Below are positions 9,136 through 20,753 of a DNA stretch of 64,000 nt, piece after piece. The notes beneath the pieces were generated by a model. That model was not told where the DNA came from. It worked only from the letters and a program-made list of their open reading frames with translations, and made no database searches. Position 1 is the first letter of the stretch. Each line of letters starts with the position of its first letter. The stretch is from Phytophthora vignae f. sp. vignae (Eukaryota; Oomycota; Peronosporomycetes; Peronosporales; Peronosporaceae): contig JABJUM010000017.1 of the NCBI GenBank assembly GCA_016169955.1, positions 296,001 to 360,000 of the forward strand. Reading direction: 5' to 3'. The position numbers were made by a program, and so were the translations under genes.

Positions 9136-12100
9136 GCCACAGTTGTCTGAGCCGGCGATTGAGGCGAACTTTGTGTTCGCCTTTGTTCGGCTGAGCAAAT
9201 GGCTGGGAAACGACAATGCGACGGACATGGAGTTGAAAAACGACGGAAAATTGAACACGGTCGACGAGTCAACCATACTGGAATCAAGTCAGGATGTCGA
9301 CGAATCTACCGGGATTATCACAAGTGCGACGCGGCATGAGACGAGGCTGAATCCGCGAGTCGAGATGGTGAAGTTGCTCGCGGGGGAGCGACAGGGATGG
9401 TGGTCGCAGAAACAATTCGATCGGCGAAAGAGGATGCGAGCACTTGTGATGGGAGCAGTGAACGACAGAAGAACGAAGATTTTGCTGGACACGGGCGCGA
9501 ATGTGAGCGCGGTCAGCGAATCTTTCGCTAGGAAAATACGGCTGAGACGGAGAGTGAACGCGGATCTGCAGCTGGATATACAAGGGATTGCCAAGGACAA
9601 GGTGACCACGAACGAACGTGCGAAGGTCAAGTTGACGCTGGGCTGGGAGCTAGTCTACGAGTTTGAGGTCTGGATCATGCCCCACTATGCGGGGGTGGAC
9701 GTCATCCTCGGGACGGACTTCATGATTCCTGCCGGCGTCAGGTTGGACCTCTTCCGGTCAACGATGAAGAACCCGGAGGAGGTGGTGGTGCCGTTGATCA
9801 AGTCGCAGAAGGAGGTCGACGAGCGTAGCGCTGCGGAGCATGTTGCAGGAAGCCCGCCAGAAACGATGGAAATACTGGCAGGCGAGACCGCCGAGTTCAA
9901 GTTGCCCAAGAACCGACCTAGCTGGGCGACGCATGACCTCTGGGCTCGGCGAACTAAAGACTTGTTGCCGACGGTGGCCTTCAACAGGTCGGGAAAGCCG
10001 ACGAGGGTCAGGCTGACGAACTGCACGGACAAACCGGTGTCCTGTCCGGCGCACTTCCCGTTCGTGTATTGGATCCCGCATGAAGACCTGCCGCTCAGCG
10101 ATAGATACGTGCAATTGCACACCAGGAAGTATCGAGAGTGGCAAGTGCTCGCTTATGGGTCATCGAAGGAAAAGCATCTCTTGCAACACGAACGCCACCT
10201 CTACGAAGAGTGGTTGGCTCAGCAACCTCCGGCAGTGGAGAGGCGGGAATACGCAACCCCTGCTAGAGTTCAGCGCCGACCAGTAGATGCACCAAGGGGT
10301 CCGACCTGCGAAGAACAATGGAATCGACTTAGCGAACTATCGGATATCAACGCTGGCACGACAGGGGTGACGGATGAGATCTCATCGAGTCTCGACGAGT
10401 GCAGCAAATCCGAGGAGACGGCAGCACTAAGCTGTCCTACGAACGCCGGGGAACAAGAGTGTGCGACCCGTGTCGGTCCAACAGGAGATGAACCTGGCGG
10501 AAACCACTCGGCGATTGAAGCGAATATCGGCTATGAAGACCCACGGTTCTCATTGGACGATGACAGCGCAACTCACTTGATGAGCATTCTTCGACAACAA
10601 GATGATGGAATGCGTACGCTGAGTGCAAGGCCGGATCTCACCAAGGGCGTCTACCTCGACGGAGCGAGTGGTGTAACCGAACCCGTGTACGTCACAGTGG
10701 CTGCGCTGCGTGAAATGGATGAAGAAATCGAGGAGTCGATGAGCGATGAGCCGTTCGACGATCTACGTCACCTTCTCTATGCGGGTATTCCTCGCGACTA
10801 CGAGGGCCACGTGCTATCGTTCGATGGGTCAGCGAAGACTGAGAAGCATGGCGGACATGGAAGTTGCTCGTGGATCCTGTGGCGCTTACCGGCTTGGGAC
10901 ATTGTGATCGCTGCGAGTGCGCACCTACCATCGACGACAGTCAATATCGCCGAGTATACTGGTATGAACAACGGAATCAAGGCGGCGATTGAACATGGGG
11001 TGACCGATCTTATTATCGTCGGCGATTCCAGGCTTGCAATCCAGCAATCCATGGGGGTGATAGCCTGCCGGAAGGAGACGCTGCAACTCATGCTGAAGGA
11101 CCACAAAGAACTCACGGCAAAACTCAACTCAGTCCGCTATCTGCACGCCATAAGGATGTATAACGCATCCGCTGACTCGCTGGCCACTGAAGCCCTGGAA
11201 ACCCAGGTCACCAAGGTAGTACTCAGCGAAACAAGGAAGGCAGAACTCAAGGCGCTGAATCGGATCCCGGAAGTGCTGTACGTCGACGAGCAAGCCGCAA
11301 TGGAGACCGAGCGGAAGCCCCAACGAGCAGAAACCGTTCAGCGAGCAAGACCTCCAAGTGCTGACGAGACCACCGATGAACCCCAAGTCACTGCGGTTAC
11401 CAGGAGCCAAGCTCGGCGAGTGAGATTCGAGGGCCCCGAGGTTCAACGGCATGCTAACCACGGTGATGTGAGAGGGCATGAGGTTGGCCGGACGGAGCCA
11501 GGAGAGATTCCAACTCCTCCAGACAACGCATCGGAGTCAACGAGTGGAGAAAACAAAGCGCATGATGCAAACGACGGCGTCGTCACCAACGGACCAGTCC
11601 CTGCTACTCCGGAAGCGGTCGACGAGCAACCGGACCCAGTAGCGGTGCAAGCAGAACGCATACGACGAGTTCGCGTTCCCCAAGACGAAGAAAGGAGGTG
11701 GGCCGACTTGAAAGCCTATCTCCGGGGTGACATTGAGTCCCTCGACTTCAAAAGGGCAGCCAATGCAAGCAAACTCGCCGACCGATTCGTCCTGGACGAA
11801 GATGACGTGTTGCACTATGTGGGTAAGGGACGCAAGCTCGACGAAGGAGGCGAACCAGAACCACAGCTGAGACTGGTGATACCAACGACCATGATCGAAG
11901 AAGTCTTACAGAGTTGCCATGACTCTATTGAAGGAGGACATCAAGGGATAACGCGCACGTTTCACCGAGTCAAGAAGGACTACTACTGGATCGGCCTGTA
12001 TGCCACGGTGGCGCGCCATGTTCGCGCTTGTGCGGACTGCAGTACCAGCAAGGGCAAACCCCAATTGAAGGGGTATTCGCCGGGCAATGTGCTCGCCGAC

Positions 12101-13429
12101 CGCCCGTTCCAGCTAGTGTCGATGGACTTTGTGACACCGTTGCCGAAGACTCGACGAGGCAACACGTCATTGCTGTTGTTCCAGTGCTCCTTCACCGGCT
12201 ACGTTATCGCCAAAGCAATGAGCAGCACTAAGGCACAAGACGTCGCAGATGTTTTTGAGGAATATGTGTTCCGACGCTTCGGTGCCCCGTCGATGATACG
12301 ACACGATCGCGACCCACGGTTCATGAGTGAGACCTTCAAGGCTTTCCTCGAGCTGATTCAGTCGAGGTCGAGAGCGACGCTCAGCTACCGTCCGCAAGCG
12401 AACGGCCAGCAAGAACGGTCGGTCAAGTCGGTGATCCAAGCCGTGAACGTGTACGTCGAAGACCCACTCCAGCAGGACTGGGACGAGATCGCCGAGAAGA
12501 TGGTGTATGCGATCAACAATTCGATGGACACGACGAGGAAAGAGACACCTTTCTACCTCGTCCACGGATGGGACGCCCAATCGACTCTGAAGGCAATGAC
12601 AAGTTCACTGAGGCTCGGCGATGGAGATCAGACAGATGCTGCAGCCTGGAGGTGCGAAGCCAGCCGACAACACGAGATTGCGTTGGCAATGGCTAAGCAC
12701 TATCAAGCCACCGAAAAGACTCGACGAGCGAAGGAGCACAACGAAGCTCTTGGGAGAATCGAAAGACTTGCTGTACCGCTCGACGAGCGCGGGGACCCTG
12801 GCGAAGAAACGGTCGACGAATCAACGGATAAACCAGTCCATCGCTCACTATTCCAGCCAGGTAGCCGGGTGTGGTTGTTTATGGAGCGTGTGAAGCCCGG
12901 CCTGACCAAGAAGCTTGAACACAGGTGGCATGGCCCTTTCCGCATCAAACGGAAGGTGGAGGAATTTGCCTACGAGCTGGAGCTACCTGACAAGGCCGGA
13001 TACCGATTCTATCCTGTGGTGCACGTGTCCCGACTCAAGGCAGTGAGCGAAGATGATCACAGACCGACCGCAGAGTTAATCGACGGACTCGGCGAGGATG
13101 ACGATTTCGACGAGGAACTCCTGCCAGAAGACAGCTGGGAGCCGGAGAGAGACGGCGACAAGTACGTCGTCGAAGCTATTCTCGACGATCGATGGCCAAT
13201 TCGACAGGCACTGAACGGAACCAGCGAGAGTTCTACGTCAAGTGGCAAGGCTACGACGAGCCGACTTGGGAACCAGTATCAAACTTATCATGTGGAGGAC
13301 TACTATTCGACTATCTCCTCCAGCGCAAGCGCGAGAACCGCTTCAAGATGGTTCAAGTTGCTGACGAAGACTAGCAACTGCGCGACGTATCCCTCGGCGA
13401 TGGACACAGGTCGCCGAACAAGGGATTGA
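9092..13429 (+). CDS. pol: Pol of element B: protease, archaeal-type RNase H, integrase; RT absent
   Basis: About 1445 codons in the -1 frame. Protease: LLDTGANVSAVS near 9485 and LGTDFMIPAG near 9710. A long linker leads directly to an archaeal/plant-type RNase H with all four acidic positions (SFDGSAK near 10820, NIAEYTG, VGDSRLAI, ASADSLA near 11165). Integrase has the H2C2 zinc region (CHDSIEGGHQG...CADC), the DDE core (MDFVTP near 12122, RHDRDPRF near 12300, QQERSVK near 12408) and the GPFRI...VVHVSRLK segment. No RT motif is present: no SPIVIVLKKNG, no SGFW, no YxDD. Compared with element A, the junction runs from the pre-RT linker (VYVTVA) to LLYAGIPRDY just before the second RNase H, in frame. 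The chromodomain is shifted by a small indel near 13190-13230; KWQGYDEPTWEP lies in another frame. Confidence 0.9.
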   Translation, partial: RARPPTITGLGNDGRPQLSEPAIEANFVFAFVRLSKWLGNDNATDMELKNDGKLNTVDESTILESSQDVDESTGIITSATRHETRLNPRVEMVKLLAGERQGWWSQKQFDRRKRMRALVMGAVNDRRTKILLDTGANVSAVSESFARKIRLRRRVNADLQLDIQGIAKDKVTTNERAKVKLTLGWELVYEFEVWIMPHYAGVDVILGTDFMIPAGVRLDLFRSTMKNPEEVVVPLIKSQKEVDERSAAEHVAGSPPETMEILAGETAEFKLPKNRPSWATHDLWARRTKDLLPTVAFNRSGKPTRVRLTNCTDKPVSCPAHFPFVYWIPHEDLPLSDRYVQLHTRKYREWQVLAYGSSKEKHLLQHERHLYEEWLAQQPPAVERREYATPARVQRRPVDAPRGPTCEEQWNRLSELSDINAGTTGVTDEISSSLDECSKSEETAALSCPTNAGEQECATRVGPTGDEPGGNHSAIEANIGYEDPRFSLDDDSATHLMSILRQQDDGMRTLSARPDLTKGVYLDGASGVTEPVYVTVAALREMDEEIEESMSDEPFDDLRHLLYAGIPRDYEGHVLSFDGSAKTEKHGGHGSCSWILWRLPAWDIVIAASAHLPSTTVNIAEYTGMNNGIKAAIEHGVTDLIIVGDSRLAIQQSMGVIACRKETLQLMLKDHKELTAKLNSVRYLHAIRMYNASADSLATEALETQVTKVVLSETRKAELKALNRIPEVLYVDEQAAMETERKPQRAETVQRARPPSADETTDEPQVTAVTRSQARRVRFEGPEVQRHANHGDVRGHEVGRTEPGEIPTPPDNASESTSGENKAHDANDGVVTNGPVPATPEAVDEQPDPVAVQAERIRRVRVPQDEERRWADLKAYLRGDIESLDFKRAANASKLADRFVLDEDDVLHYVGKGRKLDEGGEPEPQLRLVIPTTMIEEVLQSCHDSIEGGHQGITRTFHRVKKDYYWIGLYATVARHVRACADCSTSKGKPQLKGYSPGNVLADRPFQLVSMDFVTPLPKTRRGNTSLLLFQCSFTGYVIAKAMSSTKAQDVADVFEEYVFRRFGAPSMIRHDRDPRFMSETFKAFLELIQSRSRATLSYRPQANGQQERSVKSVIQAVNVYVEDPLQQDWDEIAEKMVYAINNSMDTTRKETPFYLVHGWDAQSTLKAMTSSLRLGDGDQTDAAAWRCEASRQHEIALAMAKHYQATEKTRRAKEHNEALGRIERLAVPLDERGDPGEETVDESTDKPVHRSLFQPGSRVWLFMERVKPGLTKKLEHRWHGPFRIKRKVEEFAYELELPDKAGYRFYPVVHVSRLKAVSEDDHRPTAELIDGLGEDDDFDEELLPEDSWEPERDGDKYVVEAILDDRWPIRQALNGTSESSTSSGKATTSRLGNQYQTYHVEDYYSTISSSASARTASRWFKLLTKTSNCATYPSAMDTGRRTRD
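13192..13374 (+). pseudogene. Frame-shifted chromodomain of element B
   Basis: This frame reads REFYVKWQGYDEPTWEP...LFDYLLQ and ends MVQVADED, matching the chromodomain that closes pol in element A (about 37410-37558). In B it lies out of frame with pol because of an indel shortly before it, so the pol product ends in 60-70 unrelated residues. In chromoviral elements this domain guides integration to chromatin marks. B may target differently, or the lesion may postdate insertion. Confidence 0.7.
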
Positions 13430-14154
13430 TGTTACTGTGTCACATGTTGACCTTGGCGAGGGTGAGGTACAGACCCTCGTCGAGTGTATCTCGACTGTAC
13501 CAACAACTGCATGATTTGATTTGTTTGATGTGGAAATGACGCTGCACGGAAGAAACCTGAGAACAAGCAGCAAGAAGCCTCCAACGAAAACAACAACTAT
13601 GTCTCCGTGCTCCTCGGCTACCCAGGCTCAAGTTTGCCGGTCGACGGGTTGGTCTCCACGACTGCCCGAGACACTCGCTGAGTACCGATTGCCTTCAGGG
13701 GCGCACAGGAAGTGGAGAGGCTCAGCGAGCGATCATCTTTCGCTGCATATCAACCAGCCGGCCCACCCATGGTAGCTGTCGCGAAGTGAGTCAGCGAGAG
13801 TCGACGAATCAAGCGGCTACGCACACAAGGAAGCTGATGTGCCTCCGGTCGCAGGAGCTGCTACATATTGTCGCCCGCCACGCAAGCCTAACGCAATTGG
13901 CTTATGTGTCGCCGATTCATCAACTGACCAGTGGTCATTCGGAGTACGGCGAACTCGGTGAAGAAGCAAGAGCATCGTCATTGGCGGACGGGCGAGAATC
14001 GTGGCTGGATCGAGTGGTTCCTCGACATGGGGCGATACCCAGACCATCTCCATCATCAAGCGTCATGGCGACGCAAGCGATGTTGCTCGAAGACGCAAGC
14101 CCAGATGGTGATCTCGACACTCGCCAGTATGGATCGTATCGAGACAGGGGCGGT
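13430..14154 (+). other. 3' non-coding region and polypurine-like tract of element B
   Basis: No gene is recognised on either strand, in contrast to element A, where a 3.2-kb antisense ORF occupies this position. It ends with GAGACAGGGGCGGT (14141-14154) directly before the 3' LTR, the expected place of the plus-strand primer. Similar G-rich tracts precede the LTRs of A, C and D. Confidence 0.6.
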
Positions 14155-15088
14155 TGTGGTATAGCGTTTTCTCGTACATCGCCCAAGTCAACTCGAGCAT
14201 CTCGGCGAGTATGGATGCAGGGCAGTAACATGGATTTCGCTGAGTACTGAAGTCAGCGAGCGAGGAATTCATGGTAACTTGCTGTCCAGCATCGACGGCA
14301 TCACTGCGGCAAGCACGAAGAGGACTTGGCGAGAAGTCAGTGTGTACACCAGACACCGACCGGAGGAGTTTCGCTGGCACAAGATCCCAAAGATCTCAAG
14401 GGTCGTCGAGCCAAGAGTCAGCGAGCGATCAGACTAGGTTTTAGTATTGGAGAGGCCGTAACAGCCCATTTTCACTAGATATTAGTATAGGAACCCCAGG
14501 GAAGGGCCTTTGAGCCCAACAAAGCAAAGATAAATACAGAGTGGAATTTTCGAGGTCCTAAACAAGCGGCACGCGGCGTCTCTTCAAGGTACGACCGCCC
14601 CCGTGGGGCTAGATCATGACCACCGCTGAGATCGGCTATCCGAAGTGACGGAAGTGTTCTCGGCCGCCCGGCGAGTCCAAGAGCGAGAGCGTGAAGTGGT
14701 TATCTGGATTCCGCCCCTGGCGAAGAGCTCGTCGAGCGTACGAGCGCGGGTTTTCGGCCCGCCCCCGATTCAGCCGGTGCGGTTTTGCATCGGCGCCCCG
14801 TAAAAGGCGAGAGCCGCCGTCCATCCTTTGGTGGAGGGCACGGGTCAAGGAGAGAAGGAGAAGGAGAAGAAGAAGCGACAAGAGAGGTCGGCGAAGGAAG
14901 GGGAGCGTGCTGTGTGCTCGTGGCACGGCTCCTGGGACGACTTGGCAGGTGTCTGGGTAACCGCTACACCGCTGTAAACGGACTGGGCGATCTTCGGATC
15001 ACCCGACAAGCCTGCGCTCCCGTTAGTGTAGGTGTTGTTGGTGTGGGAGTGGGAAGCTAACGAGTTTTGGCACGTCTGCTACACCACA
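14155..15088 (+). repeat. 3' LTR of element B (934 bp)
   Basis: Same ends as the 5' LTR, and followed by the GGTG target duplication. It lacks the 24-bp segment seen in the 5' LTR. Near identity to the 5' copy dates the insertion as recent. Confidence 0.92.
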
Positions 15089-18000
15089 GGTGTCACGCTG
15101 GTCGGGTCAACGCATTCCCTGACTACTGCACCTGCCGTTGAACCCTCGGACGATGTAGGCCTAGCTACTGCAGATGCCGGTGATGGCAAGAAGTATGCGA
15201 CCGAGGTGTGACGAGCGGCGGCCTTCAGCACGTTCATGGAAGGTCGGACCATACGACCACCGGAGCCCGGTAGTTTGGTATTGAGGCCAGACGTGTGGCA
15301 GGGCGTGTTGCTCCGTTCGACCCTCGGGCCAATCAACGCTATCTAAAGCAGGCACCGATGCTATCGAGGAGACGAAGCCAAGGTGTACACAAGGGGCAGT
15401 ACGCGGGGCATCGATCGCACAGCCAACGTCGGACCATACGGCCACCGGGATTCCGGTGGTGCAGCAATGGGTAGGCTACGGATTGGAAAGCTACCGACCG
15501 CCGTTCTGCTCGAGTTCAACACGCGGCAGAAGACGCCAGTGAAGATGGAGCAAATGGAACCAAGATGCAACGGCCAGCAGTCCGCGTGACATCGATGGAG
15601 CGACCAAGGTCGGGCCATACGACCACCGGAATACTCCTGGCGTGTGCGTCGCCGTGCGCCCCGTAGCGGCTTCAAGCGTTCTCAAAGTCTCGGCGGTCCT
15701 AGCAGAAGACGCAATACCACAGGAGGAACCTCGTGGTTGGTCGACCGACACCTCCGCGGCAGCCGGAAGGAGCGCAAGGTCATCAGCAGCCTGCGCCGAA
15801 ACTGTTGGAACCCTGAACGGCAATTGGTGCGGCTCGAAGAAATGTGATTGCAACACAGTGGGTCGCTTGGTGGAGGCTGAGGCACCCAGACCTTACGTTA
15901 CGACCACCGACTATTTGCTGTAAGTGCATCACGAATCACGGTCAACACTGGTACGGTTTCGCACACCAACGATGAAGCAGTTGAAGGCACGACCGATGTT
16001 TCTGGTGCGGTGGTTCCCGAGCCACAGACTGGGCAACTAAAAACCCGACTTGGTTACGACCACCGGAAACCAGTATGGAACCCTGGAACGAAGGCAACGA
16101 AACCACGGTCGACACAGCTACACTATCTCCGAGTGATAACGAATCAAGTGGTGGTGTGACCGACGTTGGCGGTGCTGCGATTCGCGAGCTTCAAGTTGGG
16201 CAACCAACCCTGCCTCCGTTACGACCACCGAAGTCCCAGCGCTATAATGGTGTCACGCTGGTCGGGTCAACGCCTTCCCTGACTACTGCACTTGCCGTTG
16301 AACCCTCGGACGATGTAGGCCTAGCTACTGCAGATGCCGGTGATGGCAAAAAGTATGCGACCGAGGTGTGACGAGCGGCGGCCTTCAGCACGTTCATGGA
16401 AGGTCGGACCATACGACCACCGGAGCCCGGTAGTTTGGTATTGAGGCCAGACGTGTGGCAGGGCGTGTTGCTCCGTTCGACCCTCGGGCCAATCAACGCT
16501 ATCTAAAGCAGGCGCCGATGCTATCGAGGAGACGAAGCCAAGGTGTACACAAGGGGCAGTACGCGGGGCATCGATCGCACAGCCAACGTCGGACCATACG
16601 GCCACCGGGATTCCGGTGGTGCAGCAATGGATAGGCTACGGATTGGAAAGCTACCGACCGCCGTTCTGCTCGAGTTCAACACGCGGCAGAAGACGCCAGT
16701 GAAGATGGAGCAAATGGAACCAAGATGCAACGGCCAGCAGTCCGCATGACATCGATGGAGCGACCAAGGTCGGACCATACGACCACCGGAATACTCCTGG
16801 CGTGTGCGTCGCCGTGCGCCCCGTAGCGGCTTCAAGCGTTCTCAAAGTCTCGGCGGTCCTAGCAGAAGACGTAATACCACAGGAGGAACCTCGTGGTTGG
16901 TCGACCGACACCTCCGCGGCAGCCGGAAGGAGTGCAAGGTCATCAGCAGCCTGCGCCGAAACTGTTGGAACCCTGAACGGCAATTGGTGCGGCTCGAAGA
17001 AATGTGATTGCAACACAGTGGGTCGCTTGGTGGAGGCTGAGGCACCCAGACCTTACGTTACGACCACCGACTATTTGCTGTAAGTGCATCACGAATCACG
17101 GTCAACACTGGTACGGTTTCGCACGCCAACGATGAAGCAGTTGAAGGCACGACCGATGTTTCTGGTGCGGTGGTTCCCGAGCCACAGACTGGGCAACTAA
17201 AAACCCGACTTGGTTACGACCACCGGAAACCAGTATGGAACCCTGGAACGAAGGCAACGAAACCACGGTCGACACAGCTACACTATCTCCGAGTGATAAC
17301 GAATCAAGTGGTGGTGTGACCGACGTTGGCGGTGCTGCGATTCGCGAGCTTCAAGTTGGGCAACCAACCCTGCCTCCGTTACGACCACCGAAGTCCCAGC
17401 GCTATAATGGTGTCACGCTGGTCGGGTCAACGCCTTCCCTGACTACTGCACTTGCCGTTGAACCCTCGGACGATGTAGGCCTAGCTACTGCAGATGCCGG
17501 TGATGGCAAAAAGTATGCGACCGAGGTGTGACGAGCGGCGGCCTTCAGCACGTTCATGGAAGGTCGGACCATACGACCACCGGAGCCCGGTAGTTTGGTA
17601 TTGAGGCCAGACGTGTGGCAGGGCGTGTTGCTCCGTTCGACCCTCGGGCCAATCAACGCTATCTAAAGCAGGCGCCGATGCTATCGAGGAGACGAAGCCA
17701 AGGTGTACACAAGGGGCAGTACGCGGGGCATCGATCGCACAGCCAACGTCGGACCATACGGCCACCGGGATTCCGGTGGTGCAGCAATGGATAGGCTACG
17801 GATTGGAAAGCTACCGACCGCCGTTCTGCTCGAGTTCAACACGCGGCAGAAGACGCCAGTGAAGATGGAGCAAATGGAACCAAGATGCAACGGCCAGCAG
17901 TCCGCATGACATCGATGGAGCGACCAAGGTCGGACCATACGACCACCGGAATACTCCTGGCGTGTGCGTCGCCGTGCGCCCCGTAGCGGCTTCAAGCGTT

Positions 18001-20429
18001 CTCAAAGTCTCGGCGGTCCTAGCAGAAGACGCAATACCACAGGAGGAACCTCGTGGTTGGTCGACCGACACCTCCGCGGCAGCCGGAAGGAGTGCAAGGT
18101 CATCAGCAGCCTGCGCCGAAACTGTTGGAACCCTGAACGGCAATTGGTGCGGCTCGAAGAAATGTGATTGCAACACAGTGGGTCGCTTGGTGGAGGCTGA
18201 GGCACCCAGACCTTACGTTACGACCACCGACTATTTGCTGTAAGTGCATCACGAATCACGGTCAACACTGGTACGGTTTCGCACGCCAACGATGAAGCAG
18301 TTGAAGGCACGACCGATGTTTCTGGTGCGGTGGTTCCCGAGCCACAGACTGGGCAACTAAAAACCCGACTTGGTTACGACCACCGGAAACCAGTATGGAA
18401 CCCTGGAACGAAGGCAACGAAACCACGGTCGACACAGCTACACTATCTCCGAGTGATAACGAATCGAGTGGTGGTGTGACCGACGTTGGCGGTGCTGCGA
18501 TTCGCGAGCTTCAAGTTGGGCAACCAACCCTGCCTCCGTTACGACCACCGAAATCCCGGCGCTATAATGGTGTCACGCTGGTCGGGTCAACGCCTTCCCT
18601 GACTACTGCACTTGCCGTTGAACCCTCGGACGATGTAGGCCTAGCTACTGCAGATGCCGGTGATGGCAAAAAGTATGCGACCGAGGTGTGACGAGCGGCG
18701 GCCTTCAGCACGTTCATGGAAGGTCGGACCATACGACCACCGGAGCCCGGTAGTTTGGTATTGAGGCCAGACGTGTGGCAGGGCGTGTTGCTCCGTTCGA
18801 CCCTCGGGCCAATCAACGCTATCTAAAGCAGGCGCCGATGCTATCGAGGAGACGAAGCCAAGGTGTACACAAGGGGCAGTACGCGGGGCATCGATCGCAC
18901 AGCCAACGTCGGACCATACGGCCACCGGGATTCCGGTGGTGCAGCAATGGATAGGCTACGGATTGGAAAGCTACCGACCGCCGTTCTGCTCGAGTTCAAC
19001 ACGCGGCAGAAGACGCCAGTGAAGATGGAGCAAATGGAACCAAGATGCAACGGCCAGCAGTCCGCATGACATCGATGGAGCGACCAAGGTCGGACCATAC
19101 GACCACCGGAATACTCCTGGCGTGTGCGTCGCCGTGCGCCCCGTAGCGGCTTCAAGCGTTCTCAAAGTCTCGGCGGTCCTAGCAGAAGACGCAATACCAC
19201 AGGAGGAACCTCGTGGTTGGTCGACCGACACCTCCGCGGCAGCCGGAAGGAGTGCAAGGTCATCAGCAGCCTGCGCCGAAACTGTTGGAACCCTGAACGG
19301 CAATTGGTGCGGCTCGAAGAAATGTGATTGCAACACAGTGGGTCGCTTGGTGGAGGCTGAGGCACCCAGACCTTACGTTACGACCACCGACTATTTGCTG
19401 TAAGTGCATCACGAATCACGGTCAACACTGGTACGGTTTCGCACGCCAACGATGAAGCAGTTGAAGGCACGACCGATGTTTCTGGTGCGGTGGTTCCCGA
19501 GCCACAGACTGGGCAACTAAAAACCCGACTTGGTTACGACCACCGGAAACCAGTATGGAACCCTGGAACGAAGGCAACGAAACCACGGTCGACACAGCTA
19601 CACTATCTCCGAGTGATAACGAATCGAGTGGTGGTGTGACCGACGTTGGCGGTGCTGCGATTCGCGAGCTTCAAGTTGGGCAACCAACCCTGCCTCCGTT
19701 ACGACCACCGAAATCCCGGCGCTATAATGGTGTCACGCTGGTCGGGTCAACGCCTTCCCTGACTACTGCACTTGCCGTTGAACCCTCGGACGATGTAGGC
19801 CTAGCTACTGCAGATGCCGGTGATGGCAAAAAGTATGCGACCGAGGTGTGACGAGCGGCGGCCTTCAGCACGTTCATGGAAGGTCGGACCATACGACCAC
19901 CGGAGCCCGGTAGTTTGGTATTGAGGCCAGACGTGTGGCAGGGCGTGTTGCTCCGTTCGACCCTCGGGCCAATCAACGCTATCTAAAGCAGGCGCCGATG
20001 CTATCGAGGAGACGAAGCCAAGGTGTACACAAGGGGCAGTACGCGGGGCATCGATCGCACAACCAACGTCGGACCAAACGGCCACCGGGATTCCGGTGGT
20101 GCAGCAATGGATAGGCTACGGATTGGAAAGCTACCGACCGCCGTTCTGCTCGAGTTCAACACGCGGCAGAAGACGCCAGTGAAGATGGAGCAAATGGAAC
20201 CAAGATGCAACGGCCAGCAGTCCGCATGACATCGATGGAGCGACCAAGGTCGGACCATACGACCACCGGAATACTCCTGGCGTGTGCGTCGCCGTGCGCC
20301 CCGTAGCGGCTTCAAGCGTTCTCAAAGTCTCGGCGGTCCTAGCAGAAGACGCAATACCACAGGAGGAACCTCGTGGTTGGTCGACCGACACCTCCGCGGC
20401 AGCCGGAAGGAGCGCAAGGTCATCAGCAG
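15089..20429 (+). repeat. 1160-bp tandem array, rest of unit 1 and units 2-5
   Basis: With 5387-5851 this makes almost exactly five units. The same landmark recurs at 5674, 16075, 17235, 18395 and 19555 (1160-bp period). Units differ at roughly ten or fewer positions, and the outer units are the most distinct. Each unit contains six copies of TACGACCACCG or TACGGCCACCG (unit 1: 15252, 15437, 15618, 15899, 16055, 16220), spaced 185, 181, 281, 156, 165 and 192 bp. The stretches before the copies at 16055 and 16220 are visibly alike. The unit is therefore a higher-order repeat of diverged sub-repeats of about 165-190 bp. Short ORFs in it recur with the unit, but none looks like a gene. Confidence 0.93.
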
Positions 20430-20753
20430 GTGCGGATGGGGCTGGTGGTACAGCACCAGCGGTGATAGCATCGTCGAACGATTCAGGCGCGCCGGACGAC
20501 GACCCCAAACGTCGGTGGCGGCTTCAACAGCTCCCTGAGATGACCAAGGAGTATATGGAGTCAACAACGAGAGTCGAGGTGACGATGAGGAGCGACAAGA
20601 GTGGTGAACGTACCGGGCCAGCGCATTGGAGGCTTCGAAGAGCTGCGGTAGCCGCGTCGCCGAATGCGCGCGACTGAGGGGCCATGGAGTCGAAGCACCG
20701 AAGGCGCCTAGACGCTCACCAGTGTCGGAGGCTCGCGTCGAGGCGGGGGCAGT
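20430..20753 (+). other. Unique segment and polypurine-like tract of element C
   Basis: The sequence leaves the repeat consensus at 20430. No gene is recognised. It ends GAGGCGGGGGCAGT (20740-20753) directly before TGTGGTG, which fits a polypurine tract. Confidence 0.5.

Larger units (their letters stand above)
5852..15088 (+). mobile_element. Element B: complete LTR retrotransposon lacking reverse transcriptase
   Basis: 9237 bp, bounded by TG...CA LTRs and a 4-bp target duplication (GGTG at 5848-5851 and 15089-15092). The undisturbed target is visible in the neighbouring repeat units, so the insertion point is certain. Order: LTR, primer-binding site, gag, -1 frameshift site, pol (protease, archaeal-type RNase H, integrase), about 0.7 kb non-coding, G-rich tract, LTR. 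The LTRs differ by one substitution and three indels, so insertion is recent. There is no RT, no first RNase H and no antisense ORF. It would need RT from a related element. Confidence 0.92.

Noticed and set aside
15089..20429. Short ORFs repeated in each 1160-bp unit (for example MEPWNEG..., 98 codons) as a gene family
   Set aside because: They occur on both strands in several frames at once and recur only because the DNA unit recurs. No domain, start context or coding bias singles one out.
5387..20429. CRISPR-like or bacterial repeat array
   Set aside because: Units are 1160 bp with no spacers and the context is a eukaryotic retrotransposon. It is a tandem repeat.
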